Shown: positions 4,031-10,482 of the stretch, in pieces | Numbering within the stretch: position 1 is the first letter of the stretch | Layout: the number at the start of each line of letters is the position of its first letter | Source: a virus | Length of the DNA stretch: 36,588 bases | IMG/VR virus record: IMGVR_UViG_3300043434_000225 | Span: 1-36,588 of that record | Direction: 5' to 3' (one strand) | Position numbers and translations under genes: made by a program | Notes under the pieces: generated by a model | What the model saw: the letters and a program-made list of their open reading frames with translations, nothing else | The model's database searches: none | Told to the model about the DNA's origin: nothing

Positions 4031-4038
4031 TATTTATA
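4031..4038 (-). promoter_or_regulatory. T4-type late promoter before regA
   Basis: A perfect TATAAATA on the minus strand in the 47-nt gap between gp62 and regA. In T4 regA is mainly an early/middle gene, so a late promoter here would be a difference. Confidence 0.5.
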
Positions 4039-4041
4039 AGA

Positions 4042-4425
4042 CTAAGGATTTCGTCCACCGACATCGTATTGCTTCCTGATGCTATCGATCTGTTCTGGCG
4101 AAAGTAAATCCAAAATCTCATAAGCTTTCTGCTCAGAATATTTATAATGCTTACAAATTAACTGTATAAGATCGGTTGGTGCATCTTTCTTGTGCCACTT
4201 ACTGAATCTTCTTTTCTTAGGGATAGCAAGTCTAAGGAAGTCATACTGCCACTTCTTAGGAGCGTCTCTAAACTTGTTCATCTCATTAGCAAACAGTACT
4301 GTGTCAGGAAAATAAGATAGACCCTTGTTGATTATGAATGCATTATAATCTTTCTCTGCTGTTGGATCTACAAACAGGTCCTGTTTATTTTCATTGATTG
4401 AATTTAGGAAGTCAAATGGACTCAT
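4042..4425 (-). CDS. 62: Sliding clamp loader small subunit gp62
   Basis: A 127-aa protein (T4 gp62 is 187 aa; shorter versions are usual in cyanophage relatives). It starts MSPFDFLNSINENKQDLF and contains YNAFIINKGLSYFPDTV, a recognisable gp62 segment, and KKWQYDFLRLAIPKKRRFSK. With gp44 it forms the ATP-dependent loader of the gp45 clamp. Its ATG overlaps the previous stop by 4 nt (ATGA), and it follows gp44 with one small gene between. Confidence 0.9.
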   Translation of the reverse strand: MSPFDFLNSINENKQDLFVDPTAEKDYNAFIINKGLSYFPDTVLFANEMNKFRDAPKKWQYDFLRLAIPKKRRFSKWHKKDAPTDLIQLICKHYKYSEQKAYEILDLLSPEQIDSIRKQYDVGGRNP

Positions 4426-4730
4426 TTTAGACCCATCTCTTCCATGTTCTTAGAGCTAGCTCTGAATACTTTATTGGGCCAGCGATCTTCTAGAATCTGT
4501 ACAATCTCTTCCTTAGTAGAACCTTGAGCTAGGAACTCTTGAGTCGCAGAGTTATGAACTTGAATCAAGTCACCTTCTTTTGAGAACGTGATCATAACTT
4601 CTTCAGGCATACTCTTTTCGATAGTTTGCATTAAGATGTCTTTGACTTGTTTGACTCTATATTGAACTATAGTTCTAAGAACCAACCAACCTGTGACGAA
4701 ACCAAATATGAATATGATTAAATAATCCAT
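4422..4730 (-). CDS. Small membrane-anchored protein between gp44 and gp62
   Basis: A 102-aa protein with one N-terminal transmembrane segment (residues about 3-20, YLIIFIFGFVTGWLVLRT), followed by a soluble part with an EEVMITFSKEGDLIQVHNSA strand pattern and a helical tail. The position between the two clamp loader genes is shared by small proteins in related phages, but I know no function. Translation is coupled to gp62 through a 4-nt overlap. Confidence 0.72.
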   Translation of the reverse strand: MDYLIIFIFGFVTGWLVLRTIVQYRVKQVKDILMQTIEKSMPEEVMITFSKEGDLIQVHNSATQEFLAQGSTKEEIVQILEDRWPNKVFRASSKNMEEMGLK

Positions 4731-4739
4731 CTCACCCTC

Positions 4740-5675
4740 CTACTTGAATTTACATTGAGCCATAACTTCAGTCAGGGCTGCCATGAGATTAAGTTCAGCA
4801 TCAGCTACGAAAGCAGCTTTGTACTGGTAGTCTGCAAGGATCAAAACCAGCTGCGGTATAGAAGATTGGTCAACGTTAGTAGAAGCTGTATCGTAGAGAT
4901 GCTTAAAGGTATTTATAGACTCATCGCTATGTTTTGCAACCCACTTACGAACTTCGGTAAAGTTTTTCTCTTTCAATCCCTTGATCAGCAGCTTATATGA
5001 CTCTTCAGTCAGGTTAACAAGTATACCTGAATCGATCTTACCAGAAACAGAATAACGCTGTAACTCATTTAGAATTCTGCGGAAGTCTGGAAAGTGTTTA
5101 GTGATTAGTTCTACCACAACCTTCTGATCGTACTCGATGTTCTCTTGCTTCAAGATATTAACTGTTCTCTTAAAGAATTCAGCGGCGAGAGCTGGTTTCT
5201 GAGAGTTATCGATGTTGAAGTCTACAACGGCACAACGAGAATGTAGTGGTTCGATTATCTTGTTCTTGAAGTTACAAGTAAAAATGAATCGACAGTTTGC
5301 ACTGAATTCTTCGATGAAGGCACGAAGAGCAGGTTGGGTAGAGTTTGGGTTCAGGTAGTCTGCTTCGTCGATGATGACTACTTTCTTGGAGTCAGTCAAT
5401 GAGATAGTAGAAGCAAAGCCCTTAATCTTGGTACGAAGAGTATCGATACCCGACTCCTCAGAACCGTTAATGAATAGGTACTCAGCTCCAATCTCATTAC
5501 ATAAAGCTTTTGCAACCGTAGTTTTACCCACGCCTGCACCACCTGAGAATAGGAAGTTAGGAAGCTGGCCAGAAGCAATAAATTCTTTAAAGACTTTCTT
5601 TAGCTCAGCAGGAAGGATACAATCGTCAATTTTCTGGGGACGATACTTTTCGACCCAGAGATAGTTGTTACTCAT
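4740..5675 (-). CDS. 44: Sliding clamp loader large subunit gp44
   Basis: A 311-aa AAA+ ATPase. Walker A GGAGVGKT is at residues 45-52, Walker B IIDEAD at 101-106, and the arginine-finger SRC motif of clamp loaders at 146-148; a helical collar domain fills the C-terminal third. It starts with the typical LWVEKYRPQKIDDCILP. It opens and loads the gp45 clamp at primer ends together with gp62. The length is close to T4 gp44 (319 aa). An AAGGAC site precedes the ATG. Confidence 0.97.
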   Translation of the reverse strand: MSNNYLWVEKYRPQKIDDCILPAELKKVFKEFIASGQLPNFLFSGGAGVGKTTVAKALCNEIGAEYLFINGSEESGIDTLRTKIKGFASTISLTDSKKVVIIDEADYLNPNSTQPALRAFIEEFSANCRFIFTCNFKNKIIEPLHSRCAVVDFNIDNSQKPALAAEFFKRTVNILKQENIEYDQKVVVELITKHFPDFRRILNELQRYSVSGKIDSGILVNLTEESYKLLIKGLKEKNFTEVRKWVAKHSDESINTFKHLYDTASTNVDQSSIPQLVLILADYQYKAAFVADAELNLMAALTEVMAQCKFK

Positions 5676-5693
5676 AATATAGTCCTTCTCAAA

Positions 5694-6353
5694 TTACTCA
5701 AATGTAGAATCAAGCTCAATAGCAACGTAATAAACTAAGTCAGAATTTTCCAATTGTAGTTTCAAACCTTTCTTACCAATAGAAACTTTGTAGTTTCCAG
5801 GAAGCATCTTGATGTTTTCAACTGCTACGTTTACTCTGAATACAGAAGTTGTAGTACCTACTGTAGTAGAATAAGAGTTAGATGTAGCATTCTTTTTGTC
5901 TGCAATTACAACTGAAAGATTAGTACCATCACCAACCAAAGAGATGCCGTCAACTTTCAATACACCGGCAGTTCTTGGAATAGTTGTCAATAGAGCTGCA
6001 GACAAGTCAAACTCTGCTACGATATCCGCGAAGTTTACATCCTTGTCTGGTGGAAGCTTCATGTTATCGATGGAAGCCGCAAAGAACTTCAGAGCTGAAT
6101 TACCTTCCTTGATTGTTAGGTACTTATCTGTGAAGTCGATGTCAGGATTCTCAAATAGAGAAAGCACAGACAAGAATTCATTCACGTCATAGATAGGGAA
6201 CTGTACAGGAAAGTCTTCAGCGATAGTAGCAGAAGAGAATATCTTATTCTGAATATGAATAGTTGCTAGCTTTTTACCAGGTTTAAGAAGCAAGTTCCCA
6301 TTAATGGAAGCATAGTTCTTAATTAGGTTAAGGGTTTCCTTACTTAGTTTCAT
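5694..6353 (-). CDS. 45: DNA polymerase sliding clamp gp45
   Basis: A 219-aa protein matching T4 gp45 at both ends: MKLSKETLNLIKNYASINGN at the start, MLPGNYKVSIGKKGLKLQ and YYVAIELDST at the end. It forms the trimeric ring for the replicase and also co-activates gp55 late transcription. I chose the ATG at 6351-6353 because GAGGA lies 8 nt upstream and it matches the T4 start; an upstream GTG-type extension of 5 codons is unlikely. It overlaps the end of the upstream gene by 14 nt. Confidence 0.96.
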   Translation of the reverse strand: MKLSKETLNLIKNYASINGNLLLKPGKKLATIHIQNKIFSSATIAEDFPVQFPIYDVNEFLSVLSLFENPDIDFTDKYLTIKEGNSALKFFAASIDNMKLPPDKDVNFADIVAEFDLSAALLTTIPRTAGVLKVDGISLVGDGTNLSVVIADKKNATSNSYSTTVGTTTSVFRVNVAVENIKMLPGNYKVSIGKKGLKLQLENSDLVYYVAIELDSTFE

Positions 6354-6582
6354 CAGTCTTTTCCTCACTTACAGAAGCAATCATTTCAGCAAGCTTTGCT
6401 TCCTCTTTCTTACTCATAACGAATTTCAGACCTGCACGTTCGATCAAAGCATCCAATAAAGGATATGTTCTTGGTTGAAGCTTTAGTACCTGTTCACTTA
6501 CAAATCCTTCGTAACGGATCTGACGACCATTACGTTTACCTGTTACTGGATCTTTCTTTGCTATTTTACGCCATAGTTTCAT
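6340..6582 (-). CDS. Hypothetical protein, 80 aa, upstream of gp45
   Basis: A basic protein starting MKLWRKIAKKDPVTGKRNGR. It sits where T4 carries rpbA and the 45.x genes, but I cannot align it with RpbA. The ATG at 6580-6582 follows TAGGAGA; longer starts reach into the promoter region and are rejected. It overlaps gp45 by 14 nt, so expression is probably coupled. It is the first gene after the promoter at 6603-6634. Confidence 0.72.
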   Translation of the reverse strand: MKLWRKIAKKDPVTGKRNGRQIRYEGFVSEQVLKLQPRTYPLLDALIERAGLKFVMSKKEEAKLAEMIASVSEEKTDETK

Positions 6583-6602
6583 AATATATCTCCTAAAATT
6601 AT

Positions 6603-6634
6603 ATAATAACACAGGTACGAATTAATGTACACTT
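6603..6634 (-). promoter_or_regulatory. Early-type promoter, copy 3 (gp45 block)
   Basis: Minus strand: GTGTACATTAATTC, spacer, TATTAT (6603-6608), with the same spacing as the other copies but one mismatch in the -10 box. It would drive the 80-aa gene, gp45, gp44 and gp62. Confidence 0.55.
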
Positions 6635-7001
6635 ACTTTTTCTTTTTCTTGGCGATGTAAGCATTGAAGTCTTCAACTAACTTATTGTGCTGTTCTACAG
6701 AGGTCCATAAGTGCCACTCTCTAACTGCGGCTTCACCTTCTGCACCAGGGACAAAGTAACCAATTGTTGTATATGCCCGTAGACCTAGGTCTTCAATATT
6801 ACCTTTATTTCGTTCAATGCTAAAGGCATTCATTACTTCCCAATCTATAGTTACGTTAGATTGATTTAGATTATTCTCCAATGCAACTCTATTCTCAGTC
6901 TCTACGTCTAGGTCTGTAAGCTCTTGCTCTAAGCGTTGAACTTCGTGTTCTAGTTCGTATACTTGTTTCTCTAGTTTTCTAACTCTACCAAAATTAAACA
7001 T
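6633..7001 (-). CDS. Hypothetical protein with N-terminal coiled coil
   Basis: A 122-aa protein. Residues about 8-45 form a heptad-like coiled coil (VRKLEKQVYELEHEVQRLEQ), followed by a soluble domain with WEVMNAFSIER and a Lys-rich end. Of three possible starts I chose the ATG at 6999-7001, because AAGGGA stands 6 nt before it. It overlaps the upstream gene by 8 nt. Function unknown. Confidence 0.7.
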   Translation of the reverse strand: MFNFGRVRKLEKQVYELEHEVQRLEQELTDLDVETENRVALENNLNQSNVTIDWEVMNAFSIERNKGNIEDLGLRAYTTIGYFVPGAEGEAAVREWHLWTSVEQHNKLVEDFNAYIAKKKKK

Positions 7002-7326
7002 TTTCATTCCCTTCATCTAAGTCTAACATAAACATGATGCAGCATAGTGCATGAGCTAAGTGATTGACTCCACTCTCAGGATCAATCTTTTCGCCTTCTT
7101 TGTAAGCCCATAAGTGTCTTTGAGCTGCGTCAAAGTATCGTCTGTGTCCGTCTGGAACTCTTCTCCAGTTGTCTGGTTCATACTTTTCTGCACCAAAGGT
7201 TAGTACCTTTACAGTCTCGCGCAAAGCAAGAGGAGGCAGCAAGCCGTACTGTAGCTTACCACCATCGAATTTTCGCCCACCTTTGCAGGATGGATCTTGA
7301 GATTTTTTGAGGTCTTCTTTATTCAC
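6994..7326 (-). CDS. dATP/dGTP diphosphohydrolase N-terminal-like protein (DUF5664 type)
   Basis: A 110-aa protein with FDGGKLQYGLLPPLALRETV, LTFGAEKYEPDNWRRVPDG and SGVNHLAHALCCIMFMLD. These segments are typical of the short phage proteins listed as dATP/dGTP diphosphohydrolase N-terminal domain. The His and Glu in these motifs may be catalytic, but enzyme activity is inferred. I place the start at a GTG (7324-7326) because GGAG lies 5 nt before it; an ATG at 7353 lies inside the terminator stem. Confidence 0.72.
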   Translation of the reverse strand: MNKEDLKKSQDPSCKGGRKFDGGKLQYGLLPPLALRETVKVLTFGAEKYEPDNWRRVPDGHRRYFDAAQRHLWAYKEGEKIDPESGVNHLAHALCCIMFMLDLDEGNENV

Positions 7327-7340
7327 ATTATCTCCAAACA

Positions 7341-7364
7341 AGAAAGGGGGCATTGCACCCCCTC
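7341..7364 (-). terminator. Rho-independent terminator after the winged-helix gene
   Basis: Minus strand: GGGGG (7358-7362), loop TGCAATG, CCCCC (7346-7350), followed by TTTCTTGTTT. It lies 20 nt after the stop of the 83-aa gene. Confidence 0.75.
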
Positions 7365-7385
7365 GTTTGACTTACTTAGACAATC

Positions 7386-7637
7386 TTAGAATACGCTTGC
7401 GCCAGCAGCAGCATAAGCAGCAGCTACCATAGCGCGAGAAGGACGACCTAAGCGGTACTTAGTAGTTTCAGTACCATCCCACAATGTAGTTTTGTTGCCG
7501 TAAACTGCATAACCTTTAGCACGCAATTGACGAATAACTTCTTGTGGGTTACCACAACCAAATTGACCTGCTAATTGAGAAGCAGTAACAGTGTTGCCTT
7601 TTAACAAGTGACGTAAAACTTTAGCTGTATGTGTCAT
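7386..7637 (-). CDS. Winged-helix DNA-binding protein, 83 aa
   Basis: Starts MTHTAKVLRHLLKGNTVTAS and continues with a helix-turn-helix (SQLAGQFGCGNPQEVIRQLRAKG), then a wing with WDGTETTKYRLG. This is the pattern of the short phage winged-helix proteins grouped with HTH_39. It is likely a transcription regulator. Paired repeats at 7727-7760 upstream of its promoter are candidate binding sites. It is monocistronic, with its own promoter at 7690-7720 and a strong terminator. Confidence 0.75.
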   Translation of the reverse strand: MTHTAKVLRHLLKGNTVTASQLAGQFGCGNPQEVIRQLRAKGYAVYGNKTTLWDGTETTKYRLGRPSRAMVAAAYAAAGASVF

Positions 7638-7689
7638 AATATCTCCATTTAATAATAAAAGTAAAACTCAGTAATTCAACTGAAATTAT

Positions 7690-7720
7690 ATTATACAATA
7701 ATACATAATTAAAGTACATA
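7690..7720 (-). promoter_or_regulatory. Early-type promoter, copy 4 (winged-helix gene)
   Basis: Minus strand: TGTACTTTAATTA, a 10-nt gap, TATAAT (7690-7695). Transcription would start near 7683 and run into the 83-aa gene. Confidence 0.68.
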
Positions 7721-7726
7721 TATTTT

Positions 7727-7760
7727 TTGTAACAAAGTGTAAAAGATTGTAACAAATTGT
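7727..7760. repeat. Direct repeats TTGTAACAAA-TGT, 20 bp apart
   Basis: Plus strand TTGTAACAAAGTGT (7727-7740) and TTGTAACAAATTGT (7747-7760) start exactly 20 bp apart, two helical turns. The second also forms the palindrome GTAACAAATTGTTAC. They sit just upstream of promoter copy 4, so an activator or autoregulator site is plausible. A similar TTGTAAC pair precedes promoter copy 6. Confidence 0.5.
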
Positions 7761-8095
7761 TACAGAATTCCATAGTTTTTAACAACTTCCTGAAGCATTG
7801 GTGAGTACTTCTCGAGTTTGATTTGTGGTTCTACATCTCCTCGATAAAAGGCCTCCAGATCCTCACCGGTAGGCTTGGGAAAGCCATAGATCGCTTTGGA
7901 AACCTTATTTTCAGGTACTATCAACCAGTTCGGGTAACCAAACTTAGGACCACCCTTATCTCGTTCATGCACCATCAATTCATGGTAACTCTTCATTTCG
8001 GTCAGACTGATCTCATTAGAGTCGTGCTTGAACCTAGTCAGAAGGTAAACTACATAGTTCTTTTGTGATTCGTTTAGTTCAATAAAGTCAATCAT
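7760..8095 (-). CDS. Hypothetical protein, 111 aa
   Basis: Starts MIDFIELNESQKNYVVYLLT; contains KFGYPNWLIVPENKVSKAIYGFPKP. Soluble, mixed charge, no motif I know. It overlaps the upstream gene by 8 nt and is the last gene of the AAA+ ATPase transcript before the palindrome at 7746-7760. Confidence 0.68.
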   Translation of the reverse strand: MIDFIELNESQKNYVVYLLTRFKHDSNEISLTEMKSYHELMVHERDKGGPKFGYPNWLIVPENKVSKAIYGFPKPTGEDLEAFYRGDVEPQIKLEKYSPMLQEVVKNYGIL

Positions 8096-8495
8096 TAATT
8101 GCTCCGTTTTTAACTTCCTCTACGTAGTCAAAGATGTAATCCGGGAAGTTGATGCCATCCTTGCGGGCTTGGATCAGGAACTCTTTCAAACTATCCATCT
8201 CGTCATACCCAAAGTTGTAATCTTTTCCAGCATACTCTTCAGGTAGGTACGTCCATTCTTCGTTATCTTCAAACCACTGTTGACGAAGCGCGTTGTCTGT
8301 AATATATTCCCGCTGCCAACCTTCTATATTTGTTTTATAGTAACTCCATGGTTTTTCTGGATAAGGGTTCTGACCATAGTTTGCTCGCTTACGACCTGCA
8401 ACGTGAACGGCGATTACGTCACCGACAGAGTCATAGATATACAAGTCACTGTTGTACTTGTTATCTATGTCTGTACTCCATCTGCACCAACTCAT
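8088..8495 (-). CDS. Hypothetical protein, 135 aa
   Basis: Starts MSWCRWSTDIDNKYNSDLYI and is rich in Tyr, Trp and Asp. The opening MSWCR.STD...SDLY..D is familiar from uncharacterised phage proteins. No function known. Its ATG overlaps the upstream stop by 4 nt. Confidence 0.7.
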   Translation of the reverse strand: MSWCRWSTDIDNKYNSDLYIYDSVGDVIAVHVAGRKRANYGQNPYPEKPWSYYKTNIEGWQREYITDNALRQQWFEDNEEWTYLPEEYAGKDYNFGYDEMDSLKEFLIQARKDGINFPDYIFDYVEEVKNGAIND

Positions 8496-8713
8496 TTGTT
8501 CTTGCTTTCTTCGATAGCTGTTTCAAGCTTAATCTCAAATTCACGGTCTAAACTAAAACGACCAATCTGATAAAGAGTCCAAACCATGATCAAACCTTCC
8601 CAGTTAGCGAGAGGATTACCCTCTCGAATCCAACTTAACGTAATGTTTAGAGCTAGTAGACCTAAAAAGATTAGGTGCCACTGATTAATCTTCTTAAATG
8701 TGATTGTCATCAT
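8492..8713 (-). CDS. Small membrane protein, 73 aa
   Basis: One clear hydrophobic segment at residues about 12-27 (WHLIFLGLLALNITLSW) and a weaker one near 37-52 (WEGLIMVWTLYQIGRF), followed by an acidic/basic tail. GAGGTGAAAA precedes two adjacent ATG codons, either of which could be used. It overlaps the upstream gene. Function unknown. Confidence 0.68.
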   Translation of the reverse strand: MMTITFKKINQWHLIFLGLLALNITLSWIREGNPLANWEGLIMVWTLYQIGRFSLDREFEIKLETAIEESKNK

Positions 8714-8847
8714 TTTTCACCTCGTAGTTTCTTTGCTTGTTCGATAAAATTATCAGCATCTGGCATATTCATAGGTTGTGTCATCAATAATCTAATGAAC
8801 CCTAAGAACGCAACTATCAAAGCAATACTACCTAGTAAGATATACAT
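8710..8847 (-). CDS. Small membrane protein, 45 aa
   Basis: Starts MYILLGSIALIVAFLGFIRL, a single N-terminal membrane helix with a short charged tail. GGAG lies 7 nt before the ATG at 8845-8847; a longer frame extends back into the ATPase gene and is rejected. Follows the AAA+ ATPase gene by 1 nt. Confidence 0.65.
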   Translation of the reverse strand: MYILLGSIALIVAFLGFIRLLMTQPMNMPDADNFIEQAKKLRGEK

Positions 8848-8848
8848 C

Positions 8849-9934
8849 TTAGAACTCCACTTCCACTGGATCAGCTTGAACTGCTTGAGCTTCAACTTCA
8901 GCAGCTGGGTTAGAAACTTTATCGAACAAGTCCTCGAACGCTGTCTTAGTAGCAGGATCGAAGCGATTGCAGCAAAGTTCTACTGCTTTCTTTTTATCCT
9001 TGAAGATGCTGAAAGCACGTACGATGTGAGTCATACGACGAGTAGTAATAGTCTCATCAACACCACCGTCATCGAACGTCTTACGAATAGCTTCAGCCCA
9101 TTTAACCAGAGTTTCAGCGAACTCCTTATCGACACAACCATATGTATTCATTAGGTTCTCGATAATCTTAAGTTCTACCTTAGCTGATGGATATTCTTGT
9201 TCGAATGTTACAGCGAAACGTTCCAAGAAAGCTTCGTTAAGTACGTTAGTACCAATGTAGCGACCATCGTCTGAACCTTTACCCTTGGTATTAGCTGTAG
9301 CGAAGATGTTGAAGCCAGGGGCTGGAACGATTGTTTCGTTGTTCAGCTTGAAGTAGTATGGCTTCCCTTCAAGGATAGGTTGCAAGCACAAGAGAGTGTT
9401 GGCCGAACCCGCGTCGATCTCATCGAGTAGGAGGGTTGAGCCCGTACGCATAGCGATCAACACTGGACCTTCGACGATTTCGACGTTACCATTGGTAAGA
9501 GTCTTAGAGCCGATTAGTTGGTCCTCATCCGACATCATGTTTAAGTTAACACGGATCAGATTTTTCTTGTGCTTTGCGCAAATTTGCTCTACCATGGTAG
9601 ACTTGCCGTTACCGGTAGGGCCTGTAATGTAAGTCGGATAGAAAATACCAGACTTGATGATTTGTTCTACGTCCTTATGGTTACCAAAGGCTACGTAATT
9701 AGAGTCTACTGATGGTACCAATGAGACCTCCTTCTTAGGAAATGGAACGACTTCCGCAGTCACTGGGGAGTCTGTATCGCGTAATGCAAATACTCCTCGG
9801 GACATTTTTACTAGGATGTCGTGTGGAAACTTCTTGACGCCGTTAGCTTTCATAGCTGATTCGACGTCTTTAGTGCGGATAGTACCAGAGTTTTTAAGCT
9901 CCGGATACAAAGTAATAAGACTTTCTTTAAACAT
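8849..9934 (-). CDS. cobS-like: AAA+ ATPase of the MoxR/CobS type
   Basis: A 361-aa protein. After an N-terminal helical domain of about 80 residues come Walker A GPTGNGKS (105-112), Walker B LLLDEID (168-174) and a sensor 1 region FNIFATANTKGKG. T4-like cyanophages and pelagiphages carry a homologue usually annotated cobS (cobaltochelatase subunit). The partner gene at 10483-12528 has a VWA domain, giving the ATPase/VWA pair of MoxR, CobS-CobT and chelatase systems. Such pairs act as chaperones or metal inserters; a cobalamin role is not supported by anything else here. The start ATG (9932-9934) follows AGGAG; an upstream alternative start is rejected. Confidence 0.88.
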   Translation of the reverse strand: MFKESLITLYPELKNSGTIRTKDVESAMKANGVKKFPHDILVKMSRGVFALRDTDSPVTAEVVPFPKKEVSLVPSVDSNYVAFGNHKDVEQIIKSGIFYPTYITGPTGNGKSTMVEQICAKHKKNLIRVNLNMMSDEDQLIGSKTLTNGNVEIVEGPVLIAMRTGSTLLLDEIDAGSANTLLCLQPILEGKPYYFKLNNETIVPAPGFNIFATANTKGKGSDDGRYIGTNVLNEAFLERFAVTFEQEYPSAKVELKIIENLMNTYGCVDKEFAETLVKWAEAIRKTFDDGGVDETITTRRMTHIVRAFSIFKDKKKAVELCCNRFDPATKTAFEDLFDKVSNPAAEVEAQAVQADPVEVEF

Positions 9935-9971
9935 AATATAACTCCTACTCAATTAATCAACTTACAAGATA

Positions 9972-10005
9972 ATTATACACTAAAATCTAATTAATGTACA
10001 CAGTT
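9972..10005 (-). promoter_or_regulatory. Early-type promoter, copy 5 (AAA+ ATPase operon)
   Basis: Minus strand: AACTGTGTACATTAATTAG, spacer, TATAAT (9972-9977). Drives the ATPase gene and the four small genes after it. Confidence 0.72.
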
Positions 10006-10474
10006 ATTTGCGATAATTCATAAGTTTTTCAATAAAAAGCCTCATTTCCTCCTCAGAAAACACATAAACTCGAGCCCGGGTCACAACCGTGTGCTCGTGA
10101 GGCTTCTTTAGCATAGTATATTTAGCCTTTTTAGCTACTCCCTCTCTAAGTTTAGTTGCCAGTCTCTCCTTAGAGATTCTCTTGAACTCATTCTCATCAA
10201 GGATGGAAATGGATTGATCCATGTCTGATGTTTCCACAGCCTGAAGCAGATTTGGGTCAGCAAGTTTCATTAGAGTGTCTATTGAAACTGGAGAAACCCC
10301 TGTACCATCTGATACAGTTACAAGCGAGCCGTCTGCAGCAACAGACACGTGCCCTGGGACAGCAGCAGTTGCCATTCTAATGTCGTTTAATTCGCGCTCG
10401 AATTCTTTTTCTTTTTCTTGCATCTCAGTTTTCCAATAGTCTTGCATCTCACGAAGAGCTTCTAATTCATTCAT
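10004..10474 (-). CDS. Hypothetical protein between the VWA and ATPase genes
   Basis: A 156-aa protein: an N-terminal helix of about 35 residues with coiled-coil character (YWKTEMQEKEKEFERELND), a Gly/Ser/Val-rich middle (VSVAADGSLVTVSDGTGVSP), and a basic helical C-terminal half. It begins 8 nt after the VWA gene and is probably co-transcribed with it. The fixed position between the two partners suggests a shared role. No family recognised. Confidence 0.68.
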   Translation of the reverse strand: MNELEALREMQDYWKTEMQEKEKEFERELNDIRMATAAVPGHVSVAADGSLVTVSDGTGVSPVSIDTLMKLADPNLLQAVETSDMDQSISILDENEFKRISKERLATKLREGVAKKAKYTMLKKPHEHTVVTRARVYVFSEEEMRLFIEKLMNYRK

Positions 10475-10482
10475 AATAACTC

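Noticed and set aside
4910-4917. TATAAATA elements inside gp44 (4910), gp62 (4139) and uvsW (17703)
   Set aside because: They are within coding sequence and not near a gene start; expected by chance in AT-rich DNA.
6340-6612. Longer start (10 extra residues) for the 80-aa gene before gp45
   Set aside because: It would run into the promoter region, while TAGGAGA marks the ATG at 6580-6582.
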